NCBI GenBank assembly: GCA_043822165.1
Contig: JBDRCA010000161.1
Coordinates: forward strand, 1-30,444
Reading direction: 5' to 3'
Length of the DNA stretch: 30,444 nt
Origin: SCGC-AAA252-I15 sp043822165
Lineage (GTDB): Archaea; Altiarchaeota; Altiarchaeia; IMC4; SCGC-AAA252-I15
How positions within the stretch are numbered: position 1 is the stretch's first letter; the number at the start of each line of letters is the position of its first letter. The position numbers were made by a program, and so were the translations under genes. Below are positions 1 through 7,990 of this stretch, piece after piece. The notes beneath the pieces were generated by a model. That model saw only the letters and a list, made by a program, of their open reading frames with translations, did no database searches and had not been told where the DNA came from.

Positions 1-3000
1 CGCTCCTGGGTGTCCCATTGGCCCCGGAGCCGTACTAGTTCATCGTCCAGTTGCTTGGCTTCGTCGAGCCAGTTCTCCATCTTCTTCCACTCTGTCTCCA
101 AGTGGGCGAAGTCTTCGTCGATTTTCTTTTCCTTGAACTCGATTTCCTCGATGAGCTGCTGCTTGGAGGGCACTGAGACGCCCGGCATCAACGCCTTATT
201 GGTGACGGAATCAAGAATCCTGGCCCTCTCTTCGGTGATGCGTTTCTGCTCGGATGCTATGTGAGCCTTCTCGAGGGATATGAGCTTTAATAGGTTCTCC
301 TTTTTCTCGGTGAGCTGGGATTCTTTCTCGCGTATCAGTTTCTCGTTTTCCAGTATCTTATCCCATTTTCCTCTCGCATTGTTTAGCTCGGACAGCAACG
401 AGTCCTTTCTCTGGGCGAGCTCGGTCCTGCTCTTCCTGCTCCTCTGGTAAACCCTTCCTTTGCGTTCAGTGAGCTCGTGGACCAGGCCTTCCTCCCTGCG
501 CCTCCTCGAAAGCTGTCTTTCCTGCCACGCCTTCTTCATGAGATACTTCTTGAAGGTGTTGGTGGCCTTCACGACAAGGCTTGCGCGCTCGTCCTCTGTG
601 AGTATATCCCTTCTTCGCTCGACTATGTCGTCGACGATAGAGGTTATGTTCTGCTCGATTCTCCTTTTCAGCTCCTCGTCCCTTTGGCTCAGGGCGCCTG
701 CACCAGACTCGATGGCTTTCCTGTCCCCGGTTATCCGCCACAGCATTCCCTCGCTGCGAGTTAGCTGGCGGACGATGTCTTCCATGTCTTCGAGGAGTTT
801 CTCCTCGACTTCCTTCTCCTTTTCGACGACTTCCTCGTGCTCCGCTAATAGTTTCTTCTTCTCGTCTACCGTGAGTTTTTTGGTGAGTTTCTCCTTGATT
901 TCAGCGCGGCGTCTCTCAAGCTTTGTTATCTGGGACTCCATGCGCCGTTTTATTTCCTCTTCCAGTTCGAGCAGGGAGTCCCTGCGTGAGGCGGCCTCGC
1001 CTTCTACTGCAGAATGGAATTCGGACAATGCTTTCGGTCCCTGCGCGTCCCAGCCGGATACCAGGGCAGTCTCTTCCTCGGAGAGGGTTTGGGAGGCGAG
1101 TTTGCGCTCAAGTTTCTGCACCCGGTCTTCGAGTCCCTGAACGTATAGTTCGACGACGTCGAAGGCTGTCTTGCGTATGTTTTCAACAGCGAGGTTGACT
1201 TCCAGTGTGACGTCGAATACGTCTACTCCAGCAGCCGACAGCTTGTCTACTCGATTCCATATTTCATCGAGTTTCTTGTTGTATTTTCCGAAGAGCTCCA
1301 GTGTCTCGTCTGGTAGCCTGTGTGGGTCGTGGAGTATGGGGCGGAAGGAGACGAAGTATGGGCGCCCCTGGTTGTATTCCGCGTTCTGGAGCATTCCGGT
1401 GCCGATGGATGCCTTGATTATGGAGCGCATGGCCTTGAAGCCGTATTTGAGGCGTATGCGTTCAAGGTCTTTTTCGTAGCGGGTGCGCATCTGGATTTCA
1501 GTGCCGATGTTCGCCTTTATCTCGCCCACGAAATCCGATAATACCTGGCTCAACAAAACCAGGCCTACACCCCACTTCCTGAATTCACGGACCGCCCGCT
1601 CAAGACCCACCAAAGCCCTGCCAGAGCCGCCGAACTTGGGCAGCAGCCGATGGACTTCATCGTAGACCAGAAGAAGCCTGCAATGAGAGCTCTCAGCCAA
1701 TTGGGAGGCGAAGACGTCTTGTATGGTGGAGTCTATGAAGACGTCGATTTGCTTGGGCTCCAGCTTGTGCAGGGAGAAAATCGTTATTTCCCCGGGATTC
1801 ATGTATTTGCGCACGTCTATCCGCTCTTTCTCGTTTTCTATGGTGTGTATGTTGCCTGTGAACGCTTTCGCGTCCGACTTCTTCATCTTGAACATCGGGT
1901 ACGCCCGGAGCATTCCCTTGGTGTTGCATGGGGTAAGGTATCCAGTCCATTGTCCGGTGGGGTCGAATACTATGACTGCGATGTTTTTGAGGAGTGCTTC
2001 CTCTATTATGACTTGTGCTGCGATGGTTTTGCCTGAGCCGGTTGCGCCCGCGCAAAGCGTGTGGGTCTGCAATACATCCAGTTCGATGAATGCTTCCTTG
2101 GTTGTCTCAGCTACTCTCCCCAGGTATCCTGAGCGTTTCCCGGGCTTGGGCAGGTAATCGAAGGATACCATGCTAAGGTATCTTTTGCGGCGCTCTTCTC
2201 TCACGCGGTATTGCCAGTACGTGAGCAGGATGAACAAGAGGACGGTGAGCATTGCGAGGGTTACTTGGATGTTCGAGAAGGTGACTAGGCGATGGGATAT
2301 GATTTGCGCGATATTGGTTGCAGTCAATCCTATGCCGACTTTAAGGGAGGCGGACGCAATCTCCCGGGTTTTCCCGGTGTCGTGGGGGGCATAAATGCTC
2401 GTCTTTACTTCGTACGTCTTCTTTTTTATGTTCTTTGGCGGCAGGAGTGTTTCGACGATGCTTTTGACGGTGGTCACTGAAAAATTGCGTTCGTACTCGA
2501 CGATTATGGTCTTTGATTCAGGGTCGATTATCTGGGTTAATAGAGTCAGGTTCGTCTCCCGCTTGAGGATGTTTTCTATGTCTATGAGGATGGTAACCGC
2601 TTCGCCGGGTATGAACGCCTCCTTGAAGGGCGTGGCAGAAATCTTTACTTCAAGCTCCTCCCAGGGGTCTGGGACGAATAGAACAACGGAGAGGGAGGCT
2701 GTCTGGTTCCCGGTCGTCAGCGTTATGGAGCCGTTGTAGACTCCGGGCGCGGTCTTTGGAAGCACTTCAAGCCGTATGGGAAGCGCCCCCGTCTCTCCAG
2801 GCGGAATCGACACCCGGGTGTTTTCAAGCCTTACTATCTTCTCGATTTCCCCTCTCGGGCTTGCAGCATATAAGACCAGTGGTTGTGGGAGAGTGTTCGA
2901 AATCCGTGTTAAGTTTTCTGCGGATTCCCCAGAGAACGCGCGCAATGAAACGTCGGAGGCGACTATGGTTTGTGAGTCCTGAGCGCTCGAGTAAAAACTC

Positions 3001-3047
3001 CCCAAGACGAGGATGACTAACACTATATGAAGAGCTTTGACGTTCAT
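1..3047 (-). CDS. Membrane-anchored HerA/DUF87-type ATPase with extracellular Ig-like domains and long coiled coil (3' partial)
   Basis: Read on the minus strand from ATG at 3047, the frame stays open to the window edge (at least 1,015 residues). Residues 1-22 are a signal peptide. Residues about 23-255 look like two NEW3/CARDB-like Ig domains carrying five N-glycosylation sequons (NLT, NGS, NQT, NLT, NFS). Residues 262-281 are one hydrophobic helix followed by a basic stop-transfer stretch. The cytoplasmic part has Walker A GATGSGKT at 334-341, a following strand VIVFDPTGQW, and Walker B LLLVYDEVH with D463/E464, the pattern of HerA/DUF87 ATPases. From about residue 620 to the edge the protein is a charged heptad-rich coiled coil. 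It is the last visible gene of an operon with the coiled-coil protein at 3057-4235, 9 nt upstream. HerA proteins are normally soluble DNA-end motors and VirD4-type couplers lack a large outer domain, so this architecture is unusual. The ATPase assignment is strong. The substrate, DNA or protein, is unknown. Confidence 0.88.
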   Translation of the reverse strand, partial: MNVKALHIVLVILVLGSFYSSAQDSQTIVASDVSLRAFSGESAENLTRISNTLPQPLVLYAASPRGEIEKIVRLENTRVSIPPGETGALPIRLEVLPKTAPGVYNGSITLTTGNQTASLSVVLFVPDPWEELEVKISATPFKEAFIPGEAVTILIDIENILKRETNLTLLTQIIDPESKTIIVEYERNFSVTTVKSIVETLLPPKNIKKKTYEVKTSIYAPHDTGKTREIASASLKVGIGLTATNIAQIISHRLVTFSNIQVTLAMLTVLLFILLTYWQYRVREERRKRYLSMVSFDYLPKPGKRSGYLGRVAETTKEAFIELDVLQTHTLCAGATGSGKTIAAQVIIEEALLKNIAVIVFDPTGQWTGYLTPCNTKGMLRAYPMFKMKKSDAKAFTGNIHTIENEKERIDVRKYMNPGEITIFSLHKLEPKQIDVFIDSTIQDVFASQLAESSHCRLLLVYDEVHRLLPKFGGSGRALVGLERAVREFRKWGVGLVLLSQVLSDFVGEIKANIGTEIQMRTRYEKDLERIRLKYGFKAMRSIIKASIGTGMLQNAEYNQGRPYFVSFRPILHDPHRLPDETLELFGKYNKKLDEIWNRVDKLSAAGVDVFDVTLEVNLAVENIRKTAFDVVELYVQGLEDRVQKLERKLASQTLSEEETALVSGWDAQGPKALSEFHSAVEGEAASRRDSLLELEEEIKRRMESQITKLERRRAEIKEKLTKKLTVDEKKKLLAEHEEVVEKEKEVEEKLLEDMEDIVRQLTRSEGMLWRITGDRKAIESGAGALSQRDEELKRRIEQNITSIVDDIVERRRDILTEDERASLVVKATNTFKKYLMKKAWQERQLSRRRREEGLVHELTERKGRVYQRSRKSRTELAQRKDSLLSELNNARGKWDKILENEKLIREKESQLTEKKENLLKLISLEKAHIASEQKRITEERARILDSVTNKALMPGVSVPSKQQLIEEIEFKEKKIDEDFAHLETEWKKMENWLDEAKQLDDELVRLRGQWDTQE

Positions 3048-3056
3048 TACAAACAA

Positions 3057-4235
3057 TTATTTACCCAGACTATCTATTAATCCGGTGTTTTTAGTCAATT
3101 CGAGCCTGTTCTCCCGGAATTGTTCGCCCACTTTCCTGAAAAGCGTCCTAGAGGACTCGTCAATCGTCGACTGCTCCGAAGCCTTGGCGAACACGTCTTC
3201 GAGGCGCTTGTAGTGGGCCTGCAGAGACCGGACGTTGTCCTGCTCTATCATCACCATGGTTTCGATGCGGTCTGACAAGTCCTTCGTGTAGGCCTCGATT
3301 TCCGTCAGCCGGTTGTCGGTTTTGGTCTCGAACTCGTAAAAGACTTTCTCGCCTGATTTTTTAGCCTTTCTCGCCTCCTCCTCGAATTTCTTGCCGAGCT
3401 TGTCTATGCCCTCGAGTTTATCGAGTATTTCACCGGCCTGGCCCGTCAACTCTTTCCGCAAAGACGAGAAATCCTCCTTCTTAGAGTAGTCCTCGAACCG
3501 GACCTTCAGCTGATCAAACTCCTTGGACGACTTCTTGAACGACGCCTCCATAACGCTCACTTTGTCGGAGAGCTTCACGAACTCGTTGAATCGGGACTGT
3601 ATGCTCCCGAATATTGATTCCACTTTGCTTGCGTGTTTTTCGACGACTGTCTCGACTTTTTTGATGGAGTTGAGTTCTTTTTTGACTTCCTCGTTCAAGT
3701 TGATGATGGTTTCGATGCCCTTGAACGTCGACAACGTGTTTTTGATGTTCTTGGTCTCCTCGACCACGGAATCAGTTATCGCCCGGTTAGCCTCCTGGTG
3801 CGCTGCAAGCGCCTCGATTTTGGTGTCCTCTTTTTTGAGTTCCTTCATGAGCGCCTGGGGTTGGACGGCGGACACGAGTTCAGTGGTCTTTGAGGAGTCT
3901 ATTCGGAGCTGGCTTATCTCTTTCTCCTTGTCTATGAGGCGGCGGCGCAGGTCCCCTACTTCCTCGCTGGTGCGCTGGAACCGCTCCTCGTTTAGTGAGC
4001 GCATCTGCATGAGCGCCTCGACTTGGGCTTTCAGCTTTTCAACGTCCATTGAGATCTTGCGGACTGCTTCCGGCGCTGATTTGCCGGGAGCGGGCGAGTC
4101 CCCTGAGTCGTCGTCTCCGCCGCCAGTGGATGGTTTTAGCACCGCGTCCTGGTCCTCGTAGTCGCTCATGATGACTGCGTCGATTTTCTCCTGCTCTTCC
4201 TTGCCCTTGTCTTTCCCGAAGCCTGGTAGTTTCAC
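3057..4235 (-). CDS. Long cytoplasmic coiled-coil protein
   Basis: This 392-residue protein has no signal peptide or membrane helix. Residues 1-60 are acidic and low-complexity, with a run of Gly/Asp and Pro/Ser that is probably disordered. Residues about 60-380 are Lys/Glu-rich with heptad spacing of Ile, Leu and Val and very few prolines, which indicates extended coiled coils with short breaks. I recognise no enzymatic motif and no family. The start is GTG at 4235 and overlaps the TGA of the DUF1616-like gene by 4 nt; the HerA-like ATPase gene starts 9 nt after its stop. Translational coupling therefore links it to two membrane proteins, and a cytoplasmic scaffold or adaptor binding the ATPase's own coiled coil is a reasonable inference. 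It superficially resembles other coiled-coil accessory proteins of archaeal machines, but I see nothing specific to archaellum FlaC/D/E. Confidence 0.85.
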   Translation of the reverse strand: MKLPGFGKDKGKEEQEKIDAVIMSDYEDQDAVLKPSTGGGDDDSGDSPAPGKSAPEAVRKISMDVEKLKAQVEALMQMRSLNEERFQRTSEEVGDLRRRLIDKEKEISQLRIDSSKTTELVSAVQPQALMKELKKEDTKIEALAAHQEANRAITDSVVEETKNIKNTLSTFKGIETIINLNEEVKKELNSIKKVETVVEKHASKVESIFGSIQSRFNEFVKLSDKVSVMEASFKKSSKEFDQLKVRFEDYSKKEDFSSLRKELTGQAGEILDKLEGIDKLGKKFEEEARKAKKSGEKVFYEFETKTDNRLTEIEAYTKDLSDRIETMVMIEQDNVRSLQAHYKRLEDVFAKASEQSTIDESSRTLFRKVGEQFRENRLELTKNTGLIDSLGK

Positions 4236-4510
4236 TCTTTCTTGATGTATTTAGTGTAGATGTAGGATACTACAGCTATCATCAGGATTATGACCGTCGT
4301 GTTCACTGCATTTATTTTCACGCCGAATATAACGTTAAGAAAAAGAATCGCCAACGGCACGGACGTGATGCTCAAAACGATGGAGAGCGTGATTTTCTCC
4401 AGGAAGTCTATTTCCTCTTTCTTGAAGAAGGCTTGCATCAGAAAGTATCCAGGCACGAACAAGACGAAAACCGAGCCCAAAACCACTCGGATAAAAGTCA
4501 GCAAACTCAT
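4232..4510 (-). CDS. Small DUF1616-like membrane protein
   Basis: This 92-residue protein has three predicted membrane helices at about 6-25, 40-62 and 68-88. The first half matches the opening of the archaeal DUF1616 family: a VLFVPGYFLMQAFF segment, then a short charged loop ending in LEKITLSIVLS, then a hydrophobic segment ending in LNVIFGVKI. Full DUF1616 proteins are several times longer with an extracellular domain, so this is a minimal version. It is the first gene of the operon and overlaps the coiled-coil gene by 4 nt. A TATA-like box lies about 25 nt upstream of the ATG, so the transcript is probably leaderless. The function of DUF1616 is not known; here it would place a membrane component next to the HerA-like motor. 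Family assignment is from remembered motifs, not a search. Confidence 0.75.
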   Translation of the reverse strand: MSLLTFIRVVLGSVFVLFVPGYFLMQAFFKKEEIDFLEKITLSIVLSITSVPLAILFLNVIFGVKINAVNTTVIILMIAVVSYIYTKYIKKE

Positions 4511-4530
4511 CTTAAGTTATTATTTACCGA

Positions 4531-4540
4531 GTATATAAAA
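4531..4540 (-). promoter_or_regulatory. TATA-like box for the DUF1616/coiled-coil/HerA operon
   Basis: On the minus strand the bases read TTTTATATAC, centred about 25 nt upstream of the ATG at 4510. That is the usual archaeal TATA-to-start spacing and implies a leaderless transcript. Only 34 nt separate this start from the divergent surface-protein gene at 4545, so the two promoters must overlap. Confidence 0.55.
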
Positions 4541-4544
4541 TAAG

Positions 4545-6548
4545 ATGCGAGTTCCTTATGCGGCGTTAATGGGGTTTCTGTTTTTGCTTGCCTGCTCGGC
4601 GCAGGCCGCGGGCGCAACCCTTGAAAAAGTCGTTTTCTGGCCTGACGAGGACGCCTACGTCCCGGGGCAGATTCTTTATCTGATGCTCGACGTTACCAAC
4701 AACGAGGGAGCGTCGGTGAGGAATGTGCCAGTTGACGTTTCAGTCGACGGTAGGGGGGTGTATTCGGGCGTGGTGAACTTGAACGGGTCGGCGACCGAGA
4801 CCGTGAGGGTTTCGTCGAAGGACTTTGACAGCGACTGGGACCCGTATGAGTGCGGCGGAAAGGAGGTTCGGGTTAGGCTTGCCGACTCCTACAGGGAGGC
4901 GGAATTCAGCGTCTCAGGCAAGAAATTCAGCGACGTCTCTGTTTCACCGGAGAGGATAACGCCTGGAAACTATACGGAGATAAGGGTGTTGGATGCAAGA
5001 GGCGAAGGCCACCCGGCTGCGAAAATAAAGGTTTCGGGAAGCAGTGAAGACTATGAAGCCCACAGCAACGGCGTCGGCATCGCAAGATTCATGCTGGCTG
5101 AAGAATTCAGGCAGCCCTTCGGAAGATTCGAGGCAGATGTGTGGGCTCTCGGCTACTGCAGAAAAACCATTTTCTTCGACGTCATAGAAGAGCATTCCTT
5201 GCGTGTGAGTGTTGAGCCGGGCAGCCCCAAGCCTTTCGAGGAATTCATAGTGCAAGTAGTCGACGAAAAGGCCGCTCCCATCCCCGGCGCAGTAGTTAGG
5301 ATTGCAGGCAATATTAGTTCGCCGCTCGGATTTGTCTCTGATGGGGCGGGGGTTGTGCGCGCGACGGTCAACAATTCAGGGGAGTATTCCGTGTCGGTGT
5401 CGAAGCCGGATTACGCGAATTACTCCAGGAGTTTCATGGTTTCCGCGATTCCCGTCTTGGAGGTTAAGCTTGCGGGACAGGATGCTGTCGCCGGCAAAGA
5501 ATACTCCATACTAGTGTCATCGCAAGGCGCCGTCCTTGATGAGGTCTACGTCGAAGTGAAAAGCTTTAACGAGTCATACGCTTTCTCCAATGGGAGCATA
5601 GTCTTCACTCCCGCTTACCCGGGGGCTTACGTGGTGGATGCGAGCAAAGACGGTTATGTTTCCGCGAAGGCGTCGTTTAGAGCCTTCAACACGTTCCATG
5701 TAGAGTTAGTCCAGGTTTCCTGGGAGTTGAAGGAGATACTCGTAAAGGTCTTGGACCAGTTGAGTGCACCAGTCTCCTATGTTAAGGTATCTGTCCAGGG
5801 AACAACTACTTCAGGGCTCACCGACACCGAAGGATTCCTAAAACTCAACATACCTGTGCGCGACTCCCTTACGTTTACCGCCGAGAAAGACGGATTCAAG
5901 GACTACGAGTTCACAGTCAGGCCGAACAAGACCCTCTACATGGACCACAGTCCCGCGGAAGTGCAACTAGGCGACAAGATAGTCATAAGCGTCAGAAACG
6001 ACTTCGGCGACAACGTCATCGCGGAACTCACCATAACGCACCCGGACGGCGCCCGCGAGAAAATAGTAAAAGACAAACACACATTCCAGCCGGACGCTCC
6101 GGGAGACTATTTTATTTCAGCCGCAGCCGACGGGTACGCGCAAGCAACTCTTACAATCAATGTGAAGCCCAGGGAGCTTTCTCTTTCCGTGAACGAGAGC
6201 GGGGGCGAGATTTTCGTGCGCGCTGAAAGCGGTAGGCTGCCTGTGGGTGGATTGTATGTCTGGTTTGACACGCCGACTGGCAGGGATTACGTAATCACGA
6301 ACAGCATGGGTTCCGCAGTCTACAATGCGGGCGACAAGGGAGTGTATGTGGCGTACGTGAACGATACTCCGTACATGTACACGAGAAAGAGCGTCTACGT
6401 TAAGGGCAGGCAGTTTCCGGCCAAAACTTTAGCCGCCGCTGCGATTGGCTTGTGCCTCCTGGCGGTTGCAGCGTATGGAATAATGTCTGCAGGGAAAATC
6501 AGCGCGAAAAAGAAGAAGCCCAGGAAGCCTTCTCTTGCGAACCTGTAA
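4545..6548 (+). CDS. Membrane-anchored surface protein with tandem Ig-like / carboxypeptidase-regulatory-like repeats
   Basis: This 667-residue protein begins with a signal peptide (residues 1-21, ending at AQAAG). The body is a series of beta-rich modules of about 80-90 residues. They repeat phrases such as 'PGNYTEIRVLD', 'GAVVRIAGN', 'DGAGVVRATVNNSGEYSVSV', 'PGAYVVDASKDGYVSA' and 'PGDYFISAAADGYA', which are typical of CarboxypepD_reg/CNA-B/Ig-like domains. Several N-glycosylation sequons are present. The C terminus is a membrane helix at about 628-649 and a short Lys-rich cytoplasmic tail, giving a type I topology like the outer part of the divergent HerA-like ATPase. No catalytic motif is visible. 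It may be an adhesin, an S-layer-associated protein or the outer partner of the divergent operon, with which it shares a 34-nt promoter gap. It converges with the lipoprotein gene, stop codons 3 nt apart. Confidence 0.85.
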   Translation: MRVPYAALMGFLFLLACSAQAAGATLEKVVFWPDEDAYVPGQILYLMLDVTNNEGASVRNVPVDVSVDGRGVYSGVVNLNGSATETVRVSSKDFDSDWDPYECGGKEVRVRLADSYREAEFSVSGKKFSDVSVSPERITPGNYTEIRVLDARGEGHPAAKIKVSGSSEDYEAHSNGVGIARFMLAEEFRQPFGRFEADVWALGYCRKTIFFDVIEEHSLRVSVEPGSPKPFEEFIVQVVDEKAAPIPGAVVRIAGNISSPLGFVSDGAGVVRATVNNSGEYSVSVSKPDYANYSRSFMVSAIPVLEVKLAGQDAVAGKEYSILVSSQGAVLDEVYVEVKSFNESYAFSNGSIVFTPAYPGAYVVDASKDGYVSAKASFRAFNTFHVELVQVSWELKEILVKVLDQLSAPVSYVKVSVQGTTTSGLTDTEGFLKLNIPVRDSLTFTAEKDGFKDYEFTVRPNKTLYMDHSPAEVQLGDKIVISVRNDFGDNVIAELTITHPDGAREKIVKDKHTFQPDAPGDYFISAAADGYAQATLTINVKPRELSLSVNESGGEIFVRAESGRLPVGGLYVWFDTPTGRDYVITNSMGSAVYNAGDKGVYVAYVNDTPYMYTRKSVYVKGRQFPAKTLAAAAIGLCLLAVAAYGIMSAGKISAKKKKPRKPSLANL

Positions 6549-6551
6549 ACC

Positions 6552-6947
6552 TTACTGTTGTATATCTATCTCTATCGTCCGGTTGTCGATGGCCTGCTCG
6601 TTAACGTATAATTCAGCGGTTACGTTGTATCTGCCGGGGCTTATTCCCGCGCACCCGAAGCACTGCGGCGTCGCATAGTCGATAGATATTGTGTTGGCGC
6701 CGTAAGTCAGGTTGAGTTTCCGGGACTGGTCGAGCCGGTAGTAGCGGGAGTTTATGCCGTATACTTTCAGGGTCGCGTTCTCGACCGCCGAGCCCGCATT
6801 AACGACGACCGTAATATTCATGTTCTCCCGCGAATGATAAACCTGGCTCGGAACCGTGAAGGATTCAATTGATGGGGGAGCAGGCGCGACCCCTGGAGTA
6901 ACGCACCCGCACACAAGCACCAGCAACACAACAAACCAAAGCCTCAT
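6552..6947 (-). CDS. Small lipoprotein with one Ig-like (CARDB/NEW3-type) domain
   Basis: This 131-residue protein starts with a hydrophobic signal and a lipobox (VLVCGC), so the mature protein probably begins at Cys15 with a lipid anchor. The remainder looks like a single beta-sandwich of the CARDB/NEW3 type: alternating hydrophobic strands, 'SRENMNITVVVNAGSAVENATLKV', then a 'PGRYNVTAELYVN' strand pair. A CxxC pair (QCFGC, about residues 103-107) sits in a loop and could be a disulfide. Several N-glycosylation sequons are present. It is divergent from apbE (57 nt apart) and convergent with the surface protein. No specific function can be assigned; it is probably an extracytoplasmic binding or structural protein. 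Confidence 0.75.
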   Translation of the reverse strand: MRLWFVVLLVLVCGCVTPGVAPAPPSIESFTVPSQVYHSRENMNITVVVNAGSAVENATLKVYGINSRYYRLDQSRKLNLTYGANTISIDYATPQCFGCAGISPGRYNVTAELYVNEQAIDNRTIEIDIQQ

Positions 6948-7003
6948 CCGTTAAACATATGCCTCAAGCTTTAATAGATTGGGGACGTAAATAATTTCGG
7001 CGG

Positions 7004-7990
7004 ATGAGAAAGGCAATCACACTGGCTCTAATCGCAGTTATCGCGGCAGGCGGGTGCATACTAGAGGAAGGGCAAACCACGCTCTCAGAGTACTCGGAAA
7101 CAAGAACCATGATCGGCACTTTCATAACAGTGACCGTCTACGCGCAAGACGAACAAACAGCAGTCAACGCCATAAACGCGTCATTCACGGCCATGGAGGC
7201 TCTCGGCGAAGAACTCTCCCACTACTCGAAGACCAACCGAGTATACGAGCTGAACACTAGAGGATACGAGCACCCGGTCGAGCTTTCCCCGGGTCTTGCC
7301 TGCGTCATTAATGCGTCAGCATATTATTCCGAGCTATCGGGCGGCGGCTTCGACGTCACGGTTCAGCCGCTTGTTGCGTTATGGGAGCAGGTGGAGAAGG
7401 GCGAGCCTGCGCCGACAGGAGATGAAGTATATGAAACTCTTGGGAGAGTCGGCTACCGAAACCTTAAGGCGAACGCGACACACGCCTGGTTCACCCGCCC
7501 AAACATGAGCGTGACCTTCGGGGCTGTCGCGAAAGGCTACATCGTCGACGAAGGGCTTGCGCAGCTTAGGAGATACAGCATAGATTACGCACTGATTAAC
7601 GCGGGCGGCGACATCGCAGCCTACGGCGGCAAACCCAGCGGGATAGGCTGGAGCATCGCGCTTCGAAACCCGCGAAACGAAAGCGAGTACGTAACGCTGA
7701 TTGAGTTAAGAGACGGCGCCGTCGCGACCTCGGGGGATTATGAACGATACTACACGCCGGATATGAAAATCCACCACATAGTGAACCCGCGGACCGGCTA
7801 CTCTGCAACAGAAGTCATAAGCGCGACAGTTATCGCAGAATCCGCGACACAGGCGGACGCCCTCGCGACAGCAGTATTCGTCCTTGGGCCAGAAGACGGG
7901 ATCAAACTCGTGGAATCACTACCAGACACTGAAGCACTGCTCATAACAGAAAACAAGACCATCATAAAGTCAAGCGGATTCGCATTCTAA
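7004..7990 (+). CDS. apbE: FAD:protein FMN transferase ApbE, lipoprotein form
   Basis: ApbE transfers FMN from FAD to a threonine of target proteins such as RnfG, RnfD and their Nqr homologues. This 328-residue protein has a signal peptide with lipobox AAGGC (Cys18), so it should sit on the outer face of the membrane where the Rnf flavin sites are. Family motifs are clear: 'FDVTVQPLVALW', 'FGAVAKGYIVD', 'YALINAGGDIAAYG', 'GAVATSGDYERYY', 'HHIVNPRTGY' and 'SATQADALATAVFVLG'. Length is normal for the family. The ATG has no ribosome binding site and a TATA-like stretch (TTTAATAG) about 28 nt upstream, consistent with a leaderless transcript. Its nearest obvious clients, rnfG and rnfD, lie about 4 kb downstream on the opposite strand. 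Its stop codon overlaps that of the convergent radical SAM gene. Confidence 0.93.
   Translation: MRKAITLALIAVIAAGGCILEEGQTTLSEYSETRTMIGTFITVTVYAQDEQTAVNAINASFTAMEALGEELSHYSKTNRVYELNTRGYEHPVELSPGLACVINASAYYSELSGGGFDVTVQPLVALWEQVEKGEPAPTGDEVYETLGRVGYRNLKANATHAWFTRPNMSVTFGAVAKGYIVDEGLAQLRRYSIDYALINAGGDIAAYGGKPSGIGWSIALRNPRNESEYVTLIELRDGAVATSGDYERYYTPDMKIHHIVNPRTGYSATEVISATVIAESATQADALATAVFVLGPEDGIKLVESLPDTEALLITENKTIIKSSGFAF

Noticed and set aside
460..1140. 226-residue open frame on the plus strand
   Set aside because: It is a shadow of the minus-strand HerA-type gene. Its composition is Ser/Arg-rich low complexity, and the opposite strand carries a continuous protein with Walker motifs and coiled coil.
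3523..4161. 212-residue open frame on the plus strand
   Set aside because: Antisense to the coiled-coil gene; Ser-rich composition is what the reverse of Lys/Glu-rich codons gives. The minus-strand gene has overlapping operon partners.
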